A stretch of 64,000 bases of DNA from RUG11462 sp045539315 (GTDB taxonomy: Bacteria; Bacillota; Clostridia; Oscillospirales; Acutalibacteraceae), in assembly GCA_045539315.1 (NCBI GenBank), contig JAZQFC010000017.1, positions 1-64,000 on the forward strand, written 5' to 3'. The notes beneath the pieces were generated by a model, which was given only the letters and a program-made list of their open reading frames with translations, searched no databases and was not told the DNA's origin. The position numbers and the translations under genes were made by a program. Positions within the stretch are counted from its first letter, which is position 1, and each line of letters starts with the position of its first letter. Positions 24,868 to 32,853 of the stretch are shown here, piece by piece.

Positions 24868-26448
24868 TTACAAACACCTCTCAACTATTTTTTTACTAAC
24901 TTTTATGCCATCAACTGCTGCAGATGTAATTCCGCCTGCATATCCTGCTCCTTCGCCACAAGGGAATAACCCATCTATTTTGCTACAATAGTTTTCATCT
25001 CTCAAAATCTTAACAGGAGAAGAACTTCTAGTTTCAGGTGCTATTAACAAAGCGTCATTTGTAGCAAAGCCTTTTAACTTTTTATTAATTAACAATATAC
25101 CTTCTTTTAAAGAATTGTATATAAAATCAGGAAAAACAGCCTTTAAATCACACAAAACTATATTCGGACGATAAGTTGGCTCGACCGATTTTATTGTATT
25201 TTCGCCACCATAAAGTAAATTTTCGAGCGTTTGAGCAGGTGCTTTATACGATTTTGAAATATTAAATGCTTCTTTTTCAATTTTTCTTTGAAAATCAATA
25301 CCTGCAAGTGGGTGAGAAGAGCCAAAATCTTCAGGTGTTACATTAACTAATATAGCGCTATTTGCGTTTTTGCCATCACGTTTGTAATTGCTCATGCCGT
25401 TAGTAGCTATCATATTCATTTCACTAGCAGCGGCTACAACATATCCACCTGGACACATACAAAAAGAATAAACTGTTCTGCCATTAGGTAAGTGAACAAA
25501 GGTTTTATAATCTGCAACCGGGAGATTTTTATCATAATTTTCTCCGTATTGAATTTTGTTAATCAATTCCTGGCTATGTTCAATTCTAACTCCAACTGAA
25601 AATGCCTTTGATTCTAATTCAATTTTTTTATCATAAAGCATTTTAAAAGTGTCTCTGGCACTGTGCCCAATTGCTAAAACAAGACAATCGCATTCGATTT
25701 GTTTGATTTTATTATCTGATTCAACAATAGCATGAGTAACTCTATTATTTTCACTTTTGAAATCAATTAATTTAGTTGAAAACAGAAATTCTCCACCGTT
25801 ATCAACAATATAATTTCTCATATTAACAATTACTTTACGTAGAATATCTGTGCCAATATGAGGTTTATTATCATATAAAATTTCCTGTGGCGCACCAAAT
25901 TCAACAAAGGTTTCAAGAACAAATTTAATTCTTTTATCAGAAATGCCTGTGTTTAGTTTTCCGTCAGAAAAAGTTCCTGCTCCGCCTTCGCCAAATTGCA
26001 CATTTGATTCTGCGTTCAAAATACCTTCATTAAAAAACTTTTCAACAGTACAAACTCGTTCTTCGATTTTTTCGCCACGTTCAATAATAATAGGCTTAAT
26101 TCCGCTTTTAATTAGCGTATAAGCGCAGAATAGACCTGCAGGACCACTTCCAACGATTACAGTTTTTATGTCATTATTCACATTTAAAAACGAATATTTT
26201 TCATCTTTATATAAAGAAATATCATTAGATTTAGAGTTTTTAATCAATTTATTTTCATTAAGATTAGTATTAAACTTTACTGAAACGTTATAAAATATAT
26301 TATCTTTCTTTCTTGCGTCTAAAGACCTTTTAATTAAAGAAAAACTAATTACATTATCAGATTTTATTCTAATCTTTTTACAAATAGCATTAATAATGTC
26401 TTTATCGCTATAATTAATTGGAAGTTTTAAGTTACTTACTTTAATCAT
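24868..26448 (-). CDS. FAD-dependent dehydrogenase, COG2509 family (long form)
   Basis: From ATG 26448 the protein is 526 residues. An N-terminal domain of about 90 residues precedes the FAD fold VIVGSGPAGLFCA. VQFGEGGAGTFSDGKLNTG is the family signature, also seen in the gene at 4624. The C-terminal PCGEGAGYAGGITSAAVDGI closes the FAD site. AGGAGAGG precedes the start, and the start overlaps the upstream flavoprotein stop by 4 bases (ATGA). Biochemical function is unknown; the usual annotation is uncharacterised FAD-dependent dehydrogenase. Confidence 0.88.
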   Translation of the reverse strand: MIKVSNLKLPINYSDKDIINAICKKIRIKSDNVISFSLIKRSLDARKKDNIFYNVSVKFNTNLNENKLIKNSKSNDISLYKDEKYSFLNVNNDIKTVIVGSGPAGLFCAYTLIKSGIKPIIIERGEKIEERVCTVEKFFNEGILNAESNVQFGEGGAGTFSDGKLNTGISDKRIKFVLETFVEFGAPQEILYDNKPHIGTDILRKVIVNMRNYIVDNGGEFLFSTKLIDFKSENNRVTHAIVESDNKIKQIECDCLVLAIGHSARDTFKMLYDKKIELESKAFSVGVRIEHSQELINKIQYGENYDKNLPVADYKTFVHLPNGRTVYSFCMCPGGYVVAAASEMNMIATNGMSNYKRDGKNANSAILVNVTPEDFGSSHPLAGIDFQRKIEKEAFNISKSYKAPAQTLENLLYGGENTIKSVEPTYRPNIVLCDLKAVFPDFIYNSLKEGILLINKKLKGFATNDALLIAPETRSSSPVKILRDENYCSKIDGLFPCGEGAGYAGGITSAAVDGIKVSKKIVERCL

Positions 26449-27686
26449 AAAACCTCTCCTATAGCGCTCATAGCGGCAACATATCCGGAAGAAAACGCCC
26501 ATTGTAAGTTAAAACCACCACAGTCGCCATCAATATCTAATACTTCACCACAGGCATACAAACCTTTTTGAAGTTTAGATTCAAGTGTTTTATCATTAAA
26601 ATCATTAGTAACAATACCACCGGCAGTAACTTGCGCGTTAGAAAAACCATTAACACCTTTTACTTTAAGAATAAAAGACTTTGTTGCTTTGCTAATTTTT
26701 ATTAAATCTTTTTCTGTTAATGAATAAGCGTCCGTATCAAGTTTATATCCACAGTATTTAATGATAATTTGACCTAGTCTTTTGTTTAATAACAAAGAAA
26801 GTAAATTTTCAGCAGTAAGCGGATAGGTATAAGGGTTGTTTATAACAGATTTTATTAAGTCTAAAACTTCGTTTTCACTTTTATCAGCCATAAAATCAAG
26901 TAAGATTTCGCAGTCTTTTTGGTAATTTGTTGCCGCAACTCGTGAAAGTTGAAAAATCGGCGGACCGGATAAACCATAATCAGCGAATAAAACTTGCCCA
27001 AATTCTTCTCTAATTAATTTTGAATCAACATAAATTTTACAGTTTGCATCTACTTTGATACCTTTAAGTTGTTTAACAAATTGAGTATCGGTTTTGATTT
27101 GAGTTATAGCAGGGAAGAGTTTTGTTGTTTTATGACCAAAACTTTCAAGAAGCGAATATCCGCTACCATCAGCACCTAAATGTGGACTTGATTTGCCACC
27201 GCAAGCGACAATTACTTTATCAAATGCTTCATTGTTAATGATAAATTTATTGTTTTTATAGTTAATGTTTTCAATTTTGGTATCAGTAACAATATTTACC
27301 CCAAGCATTTCACATTTTAATCTTAAAAAATCAAGAACAGTACCTGCTTGTTCAGAGACAGGAAAGTACTTATCGTTTTCTTTTCTGAAAACAAAACCAT
27401 TCTTTTTAAAATAAACAATTAAATCATTAACATTAAATGAAGATAGGGCATATACAGAAAATTTATTATTTTCACCGTGAAAATGCACAGGAAGACCATC
27501 TTTTGAAAGTTCACAAGCAAATTCGTTTGTAATATTACATCTACCATTGCCGGTAGCAAGAATTTTCTTGCCAACTCTATTCATTTTTTCAAATATTGTC
27601 ACCGAAACATCTTTACCATTTTCAAGCGCAGTTATTGCCGAGAAAAGTCCTGATGCACCGCCACCAATTATAGCAATTTTAGTCAT
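26445..27686 (-). CDS. HI0933/YhiN-family flavoprotein (NAD(P)/FAD-dependent oxidoreductase)
   Basis: The 413-residue protein starts with KIAIIGGGASGLFSA. ATGNGRCNITNE near residue 46 is the signature of the HI0933/YhiN family (also labelled aminoacetone oxidase family). The C-terminal CGEVLDIDGDCGGFNLQWAFSSGYVAA segment is also diagnostic. It overlaps the membrane protein upstream by 8 bases and the COG2509 gene downstream by 4, so all three are translationally coupled. The in vivo reaction is not established for this family. Confidence 0.9.
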   Translation of the reverse strand: MTKIAIIGGGASGLFSAITALENGKDVSVTIFEKMNRVGKKILATGNGRCNITNEFACELSKDGLPVHFHGENNKFSVYALSSFNVNDLIVYFKKNGFVFRKENDKYFPVSEQAGTVLDFLRLKCEMLGVNIVTDTKIENINYKNNKFIINNEAFDKVIVACGGKSSPHLGADGSGYSLLESFGHKTTKLFPAITQIKTDTQFVKQLKGIKVDANCKIYVDSKLIREEFGQVLFADYGLSGPPIFQLSRVAATNYQKDCEILLDFMADKSENEVLDLIKSVINNPYTYPLTAENLLSLLLNKRLGQIIIKYCGYKLDTDAYSLTEKDLIKISKATKSFILKVKGVNGFSNAQVTAGGIVTNDFNDKTLESKLQKGLYACGEVLDIDGDCGGFNLQWAFSSGYVAAMSAIGEVL

Positions 27687-28359
27687 TTTTTTCTTCCTTT
27701 TTTAAGTATATGTATGCTGCTAATAACGGAATTAAAGCAATTATTATAACAACTAATCCAATTAACAATAATAATAAATCAAATGCAAAAGAGATTTTTA
27801 ATACCAATGAAATTAAAGAAATAAGCAAAATAACAGAAACAATTATATTAGTTGTTAAATAAATTCTCTTTGAAATCTTTTCGTTTAAATTTTCACATGT
27901 ATTAACGATGAAATACTCACCAAAAATCAAGTTTATTATTGTTAAAAGCATAAAACTCAAGTCGGCATATTTCGAGAACAACATACTAATAAATAACACT
28001 ATTGATATAGCAAAAAATCCAACTTCAAGTATTCTTACTAATTTAATTTTATTTTTTAAAATATAATTGAAAGTAACGATTATCGTTGATATTAAAATCA
28101 ATAAAATATTTATAATTGTGTGAGTATATGTTGATGAAAAATGTATGGAAAAAGTATTTTTTAGGTAATCAAACAAACTGTAGTACAAAACTATATAAAC
28201 AATAATTAATACGTGAGATAGTATAGAATTAATTTTAAATAATTTTTCACATCTTTTATGTGTTAAATTTATTACTAATGAAACAACCGATGATGTTAAA
28301 GTAATTAACAACAGAGAGTTTATTATATAATCAAAAACTACAAAAGTATTATTGTCCAT
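27679..28359 (-). CDS. Polytopic membrane protein, unknown
   Basis: The 226-residue protein is made of about seven hydrophobic helices joined by short polar loops and ends in a charged tail, KKEEKND. It starts at ATG 28359, one base after the CapA-like gene, and overlaps the next gene by 8 bases. Its sequence is rich in Ile, Leu and Ser with no motif I can assign. The tight packing with a CapA-like phosphoesterase and two flavoproteins is the only clue to function. Confidence 0.75.
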   Translation of the reverse strand: MDNNTFVVFDYIINSLLLITLTSSVVSLVINLTHKRCEKLFKINSILSHVLIIVYIVLYYSLFDYLKNTFSIHFSSTYTHTIINILLILISTIIVTFNYILKNKIKLVRILEVGFFAISIVLFISMLFSKYADLSFMLLTIINLIFGEYFIVNTCENLNEKISKRIYLTTNIIVSVILLISLISLVLKISFAFDLLLLLIGLVVIIIALIPLLAAYIYLKKEEKND

Positions 28360-28360
28360 T

Positions 28361-29650
28361 TTATTTACCCTTTCTTAAATCGATTTGTTTGTATTCGGTT
28401 TTAATTTTATTTAAGCCATTATCAAACAAACCTTTGCTTCTATTAAGCGAATTTATCATTTCTTGTGTTCTGCCAAATGATGAAAAATTAGTTTTAAAGT
28501 TTCCGTCATTATCAAGCGGCAAAATATAATAATTTGAACCAAAAAGGTTACACCAAGTTGCTGTATAAGAAACATTTGATAAAACAACAGAACCATCTTT
28601 ACGTTTAGTAAATTCGATACTATAAATTACTCCGTCTTCGCAGTAAGGAGCATCATAAGAAAAGTTTGTAATAGTTTCTTTTCGCTGATTAGACAACTGA
28701 TTACCTGTAGAATAAATAATAGGTGTTTGTTTACCTGAAACAGTCGAACTAATCATATCAATTGGCTCTAAACAATGAGTGTGTCCGCCAATTATAGCGT
28801 CAACACCCAAATCACAAAGTTTTTGTGCCATTTTCTTTTGATATTCATTTGCTTCAATTAAATATTCAGTACCCCAATGCATATATGTAATAATTACTTC
28901 TGCGCCATCTTTGTACATTGAATCAATTTTACTTGAAATGTCACTATAAAATGATTCTAAATTATTATAATCAAACGAATTAATAAGTGGTGAAGTTTCT
29001 GCATCCATTGGAATACCATTAATATACTTTGTATCCGTTAATTTTTGAGTTTCATAGGTATAATTAATCATACCAACTTTGATTCCGTTAATATTTTTAA
29101 CAAGATATGGCTTGTCTTCTTTGTTTCTAATGCCAATAAAATCAATGTTTTTACTCTTTAAAGTTGAAATTGTTTTATAAAAACCATCTTTGCCTTGGTC
29201 ATATGAATGATTACTTGCAGTAAGAAGCATATCAACACCATTGTTTTTAAGAGCATCCACAATTTCATCAGGAGCATTAAATAATGGGTATCCAGAATAG
29301 CCACGTTCTTTTCCTGCAACAGGTTGTTCTAAATTTGCAACCATATAATCAAATTCTGAATAGATATCTTTTACATATTTAAAAATATCATTAAAATCAT
29401 ATGTATCGGTAGCAGAATCATAAACCGATTTATAAATAGGGGAGTGAATTAAAATATCTCCTACATTACCGATTTTGATTGTAGTTTCTTTAACAGTTGT
29501 TGATTCTTGTGTTTGTTGTTGAGTGTTAACTACGTTACCACTACCAACAGGTATAACTTTATCATTATTTAAAGCAATTCCAAAAATTGCGATAGCTGCA
29601 ATAAGTATAAATGACACAATTATTGTTAAATTTTTAATTCTTTTATTCAT
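28361..29650 (-). CDS. CapA-family poly-gamma-glutamate-type metallophosphoesterase
   Basis: The 429-residue protein has an N-terminal membrane anchor (about 8-27) and a Gln/Thr-rich linker. The catalytic domain has metallophosphoesterase motifs: GDILIHSP, NLEQPV, TASNHSYDQG (Asn-His), HWGTEY and GGHTHCLEP. CapA/PgsA proteins take part in poly-glutamate capsule synthesis, but many clostridial members stand alone and have unknown substrates. No PgsB or PgsC is adjacent, so capsule synthesis is not supported. AAGGAG precedes the ATG, and it leads a five-gene operon. Confidence 0.88.
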   Translation of the reverse strand: MNKRIKNLTIIVSFILIAAIAIFGIALNNDKVIPVGSGNVVNTQQQTQESTTVKETTIKIGNVGDILIHSPIYKSVYDSATDTYDFNDIFKYVKDIYSEFDYMVANLEQPVAGKERGYSGYPLFNAPDEIVDALKNNGVDMLLTASNHSYDQGKDGFYKTISTLKSKNIDFIGIRNKEDKPYLVKNINGIKVGMINYTYETQKLTDTKYINGIPMDAETSPLINSFDYNNLESFYSDISSKIDSMYKDGAEVIITYMHWGTEYLIEANEYQKKMAQKLCDLGVDAIIGGHTHCLEPIDMISSTVSGKQTPIIYSTGNQLSNQRKETITNFSYDAPYCEDGVIYSIEFTKRKDGSVVLSNVSYTATWCNLFGSNYYILPLDNDGNFKTNFSSFGRTQEMINSLNRSKGLFDNGLNKIKTEYKQIDLRKGK

Positions 29651-29671
29651 ATTTATTCTCCTTTTTTATTG

Positions 29672-29700
29672 ATTTTAACATATTTAAAATAAAACTTCAA
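29672..29700 (-). promoter_or_regulatory. Sigma-A promoter for the CapA-led operon
   Basis: On the - strand TTGAAG (29695-29700) and TAAAAT (29672-29677) are separated by 17 bases. Confidence 0.7.
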
Positions 29701-29728
29701 TCATATTTAAAAAATATCTAAAATTTTC

Positions 29729-29757
29729 TTGACAACAGTGTTTTAGAGTGCTATAAT
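29729..29757 (+). promoter_or_regulatory. Sigma-A promoter of the aromatic amino acid operon
   Basis: TTGACA (29729-29734) and TATAAT (29752-29757) are consensus boxes with 17-base spacing. They drive the leader peptide and attenuator. Confidence 0.9.
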
Positions 29758-29788
29758 ACAGTAAATTAATTGTGAAAGGGTAAGTAAA

Positions 29789-29887
29789 ATGAAATCAACA
29801 ATTGCTTACACAACTTCATACTTTTACTTTTTTAACTATTACTTTTTTAACAAAAGTAGTAGCGATTTGTGTTGCAAAGAAGTTTAA
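29789..29887 (+). CDS. Tyr/Phe-rich leader peptide of the aromatic amino acid attenuator
   Basis: A 32-codon frame starts at ATG 29789, with GAAAGGG (29774-29780) 8 bases upstream, and stops at TAA 29885-29887. Between residues 7 and 20 it has five Tyr and five Phe codons, including the uninterrupted block YFYFFNYYFF (11-20). This is the layout of pheL/trpL-type leader peptides. When Tyr- or Phe-tRNA is short the ribosome should stall at 29819-29848 and leave 29861 onward free to pair. The gene is too short for routine ORF callers. It lies between a consensus promoter and an intrinsic terminator ahead of aroF. Confidence 0.88.
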   Translation: MKSTIAYTTSYFYFFNYYFFNKSSSDLCCKEV

Positions 29888-29936
29888 TGAAGTTTTACAA
29901 TTACTTAATTAAAATTTTTTAGCCTACACAGTCGCT
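29861..29936 (+). promoter_or_regulatory. Predicted antiterminator pairing of the attenuator
   Basis: AGCGA (29861-29865) pairs with TCGCT (29932-29936). TTGTGT (29867-29872) pairs with ACACAG (29926-29931), with one G-U pair and a single bulge. The 3' partner is the 5' arm and loop of the terminator at 29921-29955, so the two structures exclude each other. The 5' partner lies in the last third of the leader peptide, about 12 bases past the aromatic codons. A ribosome stalled there would leave it free, and one reaching the stop would cover it. Confidence 0.72.
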
Positions 29937-29955
29937 CCTGTGTAGGCTATTTTTG
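29921..29955 (+). terminator. Attenuator terminator before aroF
   Basis: AGCCTACACAG (29921-29931) pairs perfectly with CTGTGTAGGCT (29938-29948), followed by ATTTTT. It stands between the leader peptide and the aroF ribosome site, so readthrough is required for operon expression. Confidence 0.92.
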
Positions 29956-29970
29956 TAGAGGAGATTATTT

Positions 29971-30972
29971 ATGATTGCAGTATTAAAACATGGTACAACT
30001 GATGAACAAATGAACCATCTTATAGGTTGGTTAAAAAATCAAAATATTGACGTTCATATTTCTCGAGGCGATGAATATATAGTTTTAGGTCTCATCGGCG
30101 ACACAGGTAGAGTAGATATGGATTTAGTTCAAAGCCTTGAAATAGTTGATTCAGTTAAAAGAGTTTCTGAACCTTTTAAACAATGTAATAGAAAATTTCA
30201 TCCTGATAACACCGTTGTAGATGTTAAAGGTGTAAAAATAGGTGATGGAAATTTTGCGCTAATCGCTGGTCCTTGCTCTGTTGAATCAAAAGAACAAATT
30301 GTAGATATAGCAAAGCAAGTTAAGGAATCAGGCGCAGGTATTCTTCGCGGTGGCGCATTCAAACCAAGAACATCTCCTTATGATTTCCAAGGTCTTCGTG
30401 GTGAAGGCATTGAACTGTTAATTGAAGCAAGAAAAGAAACAGGTCTGCCAATAGTTACAGAAATTATGAATGTTAATCACATCGATTTATTTGAAGATGT
30501 CGATTTTATTCAAGTTGGCGCTAGAAATATGCAAAACTTTGACCTTTTAAAAGAACTTGGTAAAACTAACAAACCTATTCTTTTAAAAAGAGGTCTTGCT
30601 AATACAATTAAAGAGTTTTTAATGAGTGCTGAATATATTATGTCAGAAGGAAATGAAAACATCGTTCTTTGTGAACGTGGTATTAGAACATACGAAACTA
30701 CAACAAGAAACACATTAGATTTATCTGCAGTTCCTATGTTAAAATCATTGTCACACTTGCCAGTTGTAGTTGATCCGTCTCATGCAACAGGTATTAATTG
30801 GATGGTTGAACCTATGGCTCTCGCTGCCGCTGCTTGTGGCGCTGATGGTATTATGATAGAAGTTCATAATGACCCTGTACACGCACTTTGTGATGGCGCT
30901 CAATCATTAACTCCAAAACAATTTGATAGCGTTGCTAAAAAAGTAATGAAAATCAGAGAGGCGATTAAATAA
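29971..30972 (+). CDS. aroF: 3-Deoxy-7-phosphoheptulonate (DAHP) synthase with N-terminal ferredoxin-like domain
   Basis: The 333-residue protein has an N-terminal regulatory-type ferredoxin-like domain (1-70). The barrel follows with LIAGPCSVES, GAGILRGGAFKPRTSPYDFQG and the C-terminal PVVVDPSHATGI and DGIMIEVH. It condenses phosphoenolpyruvate and erythrose 4-phosphate, the entry to the shikimate pathway. As the first gene after the attenuator it is the logical control point. GAGGAG precedes the ATG. The stop overlaps tyrA by one base. Confidence 0.96.
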   Translation: MIAVLKHGTTDEQMNHLIGWLKNQNIDVHISRGDEYIVLGLIGDTGRVDMDLVQSLEIVDSVKRVSEPFKQCNRKFHPDNTVVDVKGVKIGDGNFALIAGPCSVESKEQIVDIAKQVKESGAGILRGGAFKPRTSPYDFQGLRGEGIELLIEARKETGLPIVTEIMNVNHIDLFEDVDFIQVGARNMQNFDLLKELGKTNKPILLKRGLANTIKEFLMSAEYIMSEGNENIVLCERGIRTYETTTRNTLDLSAVPMLKSLSHLPVVVDPSHATGINWMVEPMALAAAACGADGIMIEVHNDPVHALCDGAQSLTPKQFDSVAKKVMKIREAIK

Positions 30973-31814
30973 TGAATGTTGGCATAGTTGGTCTTGGTCT
31001 TATTGGTGGTTCAATGGCAAAAGCATATAAAAGAGTAGGTCATACTATTTTGGCTTTTGATATTGATGAAACAATGCTCGATTTTGCTTGTTTAGAAGGA
31101 AATGTTGACAAAAAGTTAAATGACAAAACTATTAGTGAATGTGATCTAATAATCATCGCGCTTTATCCAGATGCTTGTATTGATTTTCTTAATAATAATG
31201 CTCATTTAATTAAACCTGAATCAACAGTTATAGACTGTTGTGGTACAAAACAGAAAATTTGTGAATGTGGTTTTGAACTTGCGGCTAAATATGGTTTTAC
31301 ATTTTTCGGCGGACATCCAATGGCAGGAACACATAATTCAGGATATAAATTTTCAAGCGCCGATTTGTTTGTTGACGCACCAATGGTTATTGTTCCTGAA
31401 AGATATGATGATATTAAGATGTTTGACAAAGCAAAACAGTTATTAAGTCCATGTAGATTTGGCTCTTTTGCTGTAACTACTGCTAAAGAGCACGACAAAA
31501 CTATTGCTTTTACATCTCAAATGCCACATATTATTTCTAATGGATTTATTAAAAGTCCTAATGCAAAAGTTCACAAGGGCTTTTCTGCAGGAAGTTATAA
31601 AGATTTAACAAGAGTTGCTTGGCTTAATCCTAAAATGTGGACAGAGTTATTTTTTGAAAATAAAAACTTTGTTTTAGATGAGTTGGATATTTTAATAAAT
31701 AATCTTAATGATTATAAATCTGCTCTAGAAAACAATGATAAAGATAAAATGATTAGCCTTCTTGATGAAGGAAGAAAAATCAAAGAAGAGGTTGACGGTA
31801 ATGACCGAAATTAA
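30972..31814 (+). CDS. tyrA: Prephenate dehydrogenase
   Basis: The 280-residue protein has the NAD motif GIVGLGLIGGSMAKAY at the N-terminus. GGHPMAGTHNSGY matches the prephenate dehydrogenase active site, with further conserved residues in TAKEHDKTIAFTSQMPHIIS. It makes 4-hydroxyphenylpyruvate for tyrosine. It is a short form without chorismate mutase or ACT domain; the mutase is supplied by pheA in the same operon. It overlaps aroB by 14 bases. Confidence 0.94.
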   Translation: MNVGIVGLGLIGGSMAKAYKRVGHTILAFDIDETMLDFACLEGNVDKKLNDKTISECDLIIIALYPDACIDFLNNNAHLIKPESTVIDCCGTKQKICECGFELAAKYGFTFFGGHPMAGTHNSGYKFSSADLFVDAPMVIVPERYDDIKMFDKAKQLLSPCRFGSFAVTTAKEHDKTIAFTSQMPHIISNGFIKSPNAKVHKGFSAGSYKDLTRVAWLNPKMWTELFFENKNFVLDELDILINNLNDYKSALENNDKDKMISLLDEGRKIKEEVDGNDRN

Positions 31815-32853
31815 AGTTAATGCTTCAACTAGTTATAATGTTATAATCGGTAGTGATTTATTAGGCAAAACAGGGGAGTATATCAAACAAATCGCAAACC
31901 CTAAAAAAGTTGTAATTATCACTGACGATATAGTTGATTCATATTACTCTACGACTGTTATAAATTCACTTAAAAACAGTGGTTTTGATGTTTATAAGTA
32001 TGTTGTTGATAACGGAGAAAAATCTAAAAATGGCGAGAATTTTTTAAAGATTTGTTCTTATCTTGCAAATAACCATATTACAAAATCAGATTTAATCATC
32101 GCCCTTGGCGGTGGTGTGATAGGTGATTTAACCGGTTTCGTTTCTGCTTGTTTTCTTCGTGGAATAAAATTTATTCAAATTCCTACAACGCTTTTAGCAG
32201 CAGTTGACTCATCGGTTGGCGGAAAAACTGCTATTGATATAGATGCAGGCAAAAATTTAGTAGGCGCATTTTATCAACCAAGATTAGTTTTGTGTGATTA
32301 TTCTACGCTTTCTACTTTAAAACCAGAAATATTTACAGATGGTTGCGCAGAAGTTATTAAATACGCTGTAATCGGCAACAAAACTTTATTTGAACATCTT
32401 TTGGACAATGGCAAAGATTTTGACCTTGAATATGTGATTTCTGAATGTGTAAGAATGAAACGCGACATTGTTGAAAACGATGAATTTGATACAGGAGAAC
32501 GACAAAAATTAAATCTCGGACATACAATCGGTCATTCTGTTGAATTGTGTAGCAATTTTAAAATTTCGCATGGTAGTGCAGTTGCAATTGGTTTAAATAT
32601 TGTTGCAAAAGCATCTTATAATAAAGGCATATGCGATTTAAGTTGCTATGAAAACATTACTAAAATTCTTAAAATGTTTGATTTACCGATTTCTACAGAG
32701 TTTTCTGTTGAACAATTACATAAGCCTGCTTTAACTGATAAAAAAAGAAGTGGGGATAGTTTAAATCTTGTTGTACCTTATGATATTGGAGATACAAGGC
32801 TCGAAAAGATAAGTATAAGCGAATTAAAAGAATATATTGAGGCCGGAATATGA
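31801..32853 (+). CDS. aroB: 3-Dehydroquinate synthase
   Basis: From ATG 31801 the protein is 350 residues. It shows the NAD-binding ALGGGVIGDLTGFVSACFLRGI, PTTLLAAVDSSVGGKTAID and NLGHTIGHSVE (metal-binding His). It converts DAHP to 3-dehydroquinate. The chosen start fits the family length and AGAGG 8-10 bases upstream lies within tyrA; a longer frame into tyrA is not needed. The aroA start overlaps its stop by 4 bases. Confidence 0.96.
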   Translation: MTEIKVNASTSYNVIIGSDLLGKTGEYIKQIANPKKVVIITDDIVDSYYSTTVINSLKNSGFDVYKYVVDNGEKSKNGENFLKICSYLANNHITKSDLIIALGGGVIGDLTGFVSACFLRGIKFIQIPTTLLAAVDSSVGGKTAIDIDAGKNLVGAFYQPRLVLCDYSTLSTLKPEIFTDGCAEVIKYAVIGNKTLFEHLLDNGKDFDLEYVISECVRMKRDIVENDEFDTGERQKLNLGHTIGHSVELCSNFKISHGSAVAIGLNIVAKASYNKGICDLSCYENITKILKMFDLPISTEFSVEQLHKPALTDKKRSGDSLNLVVPYDIGDTRLEKISISELKEYIEAGI

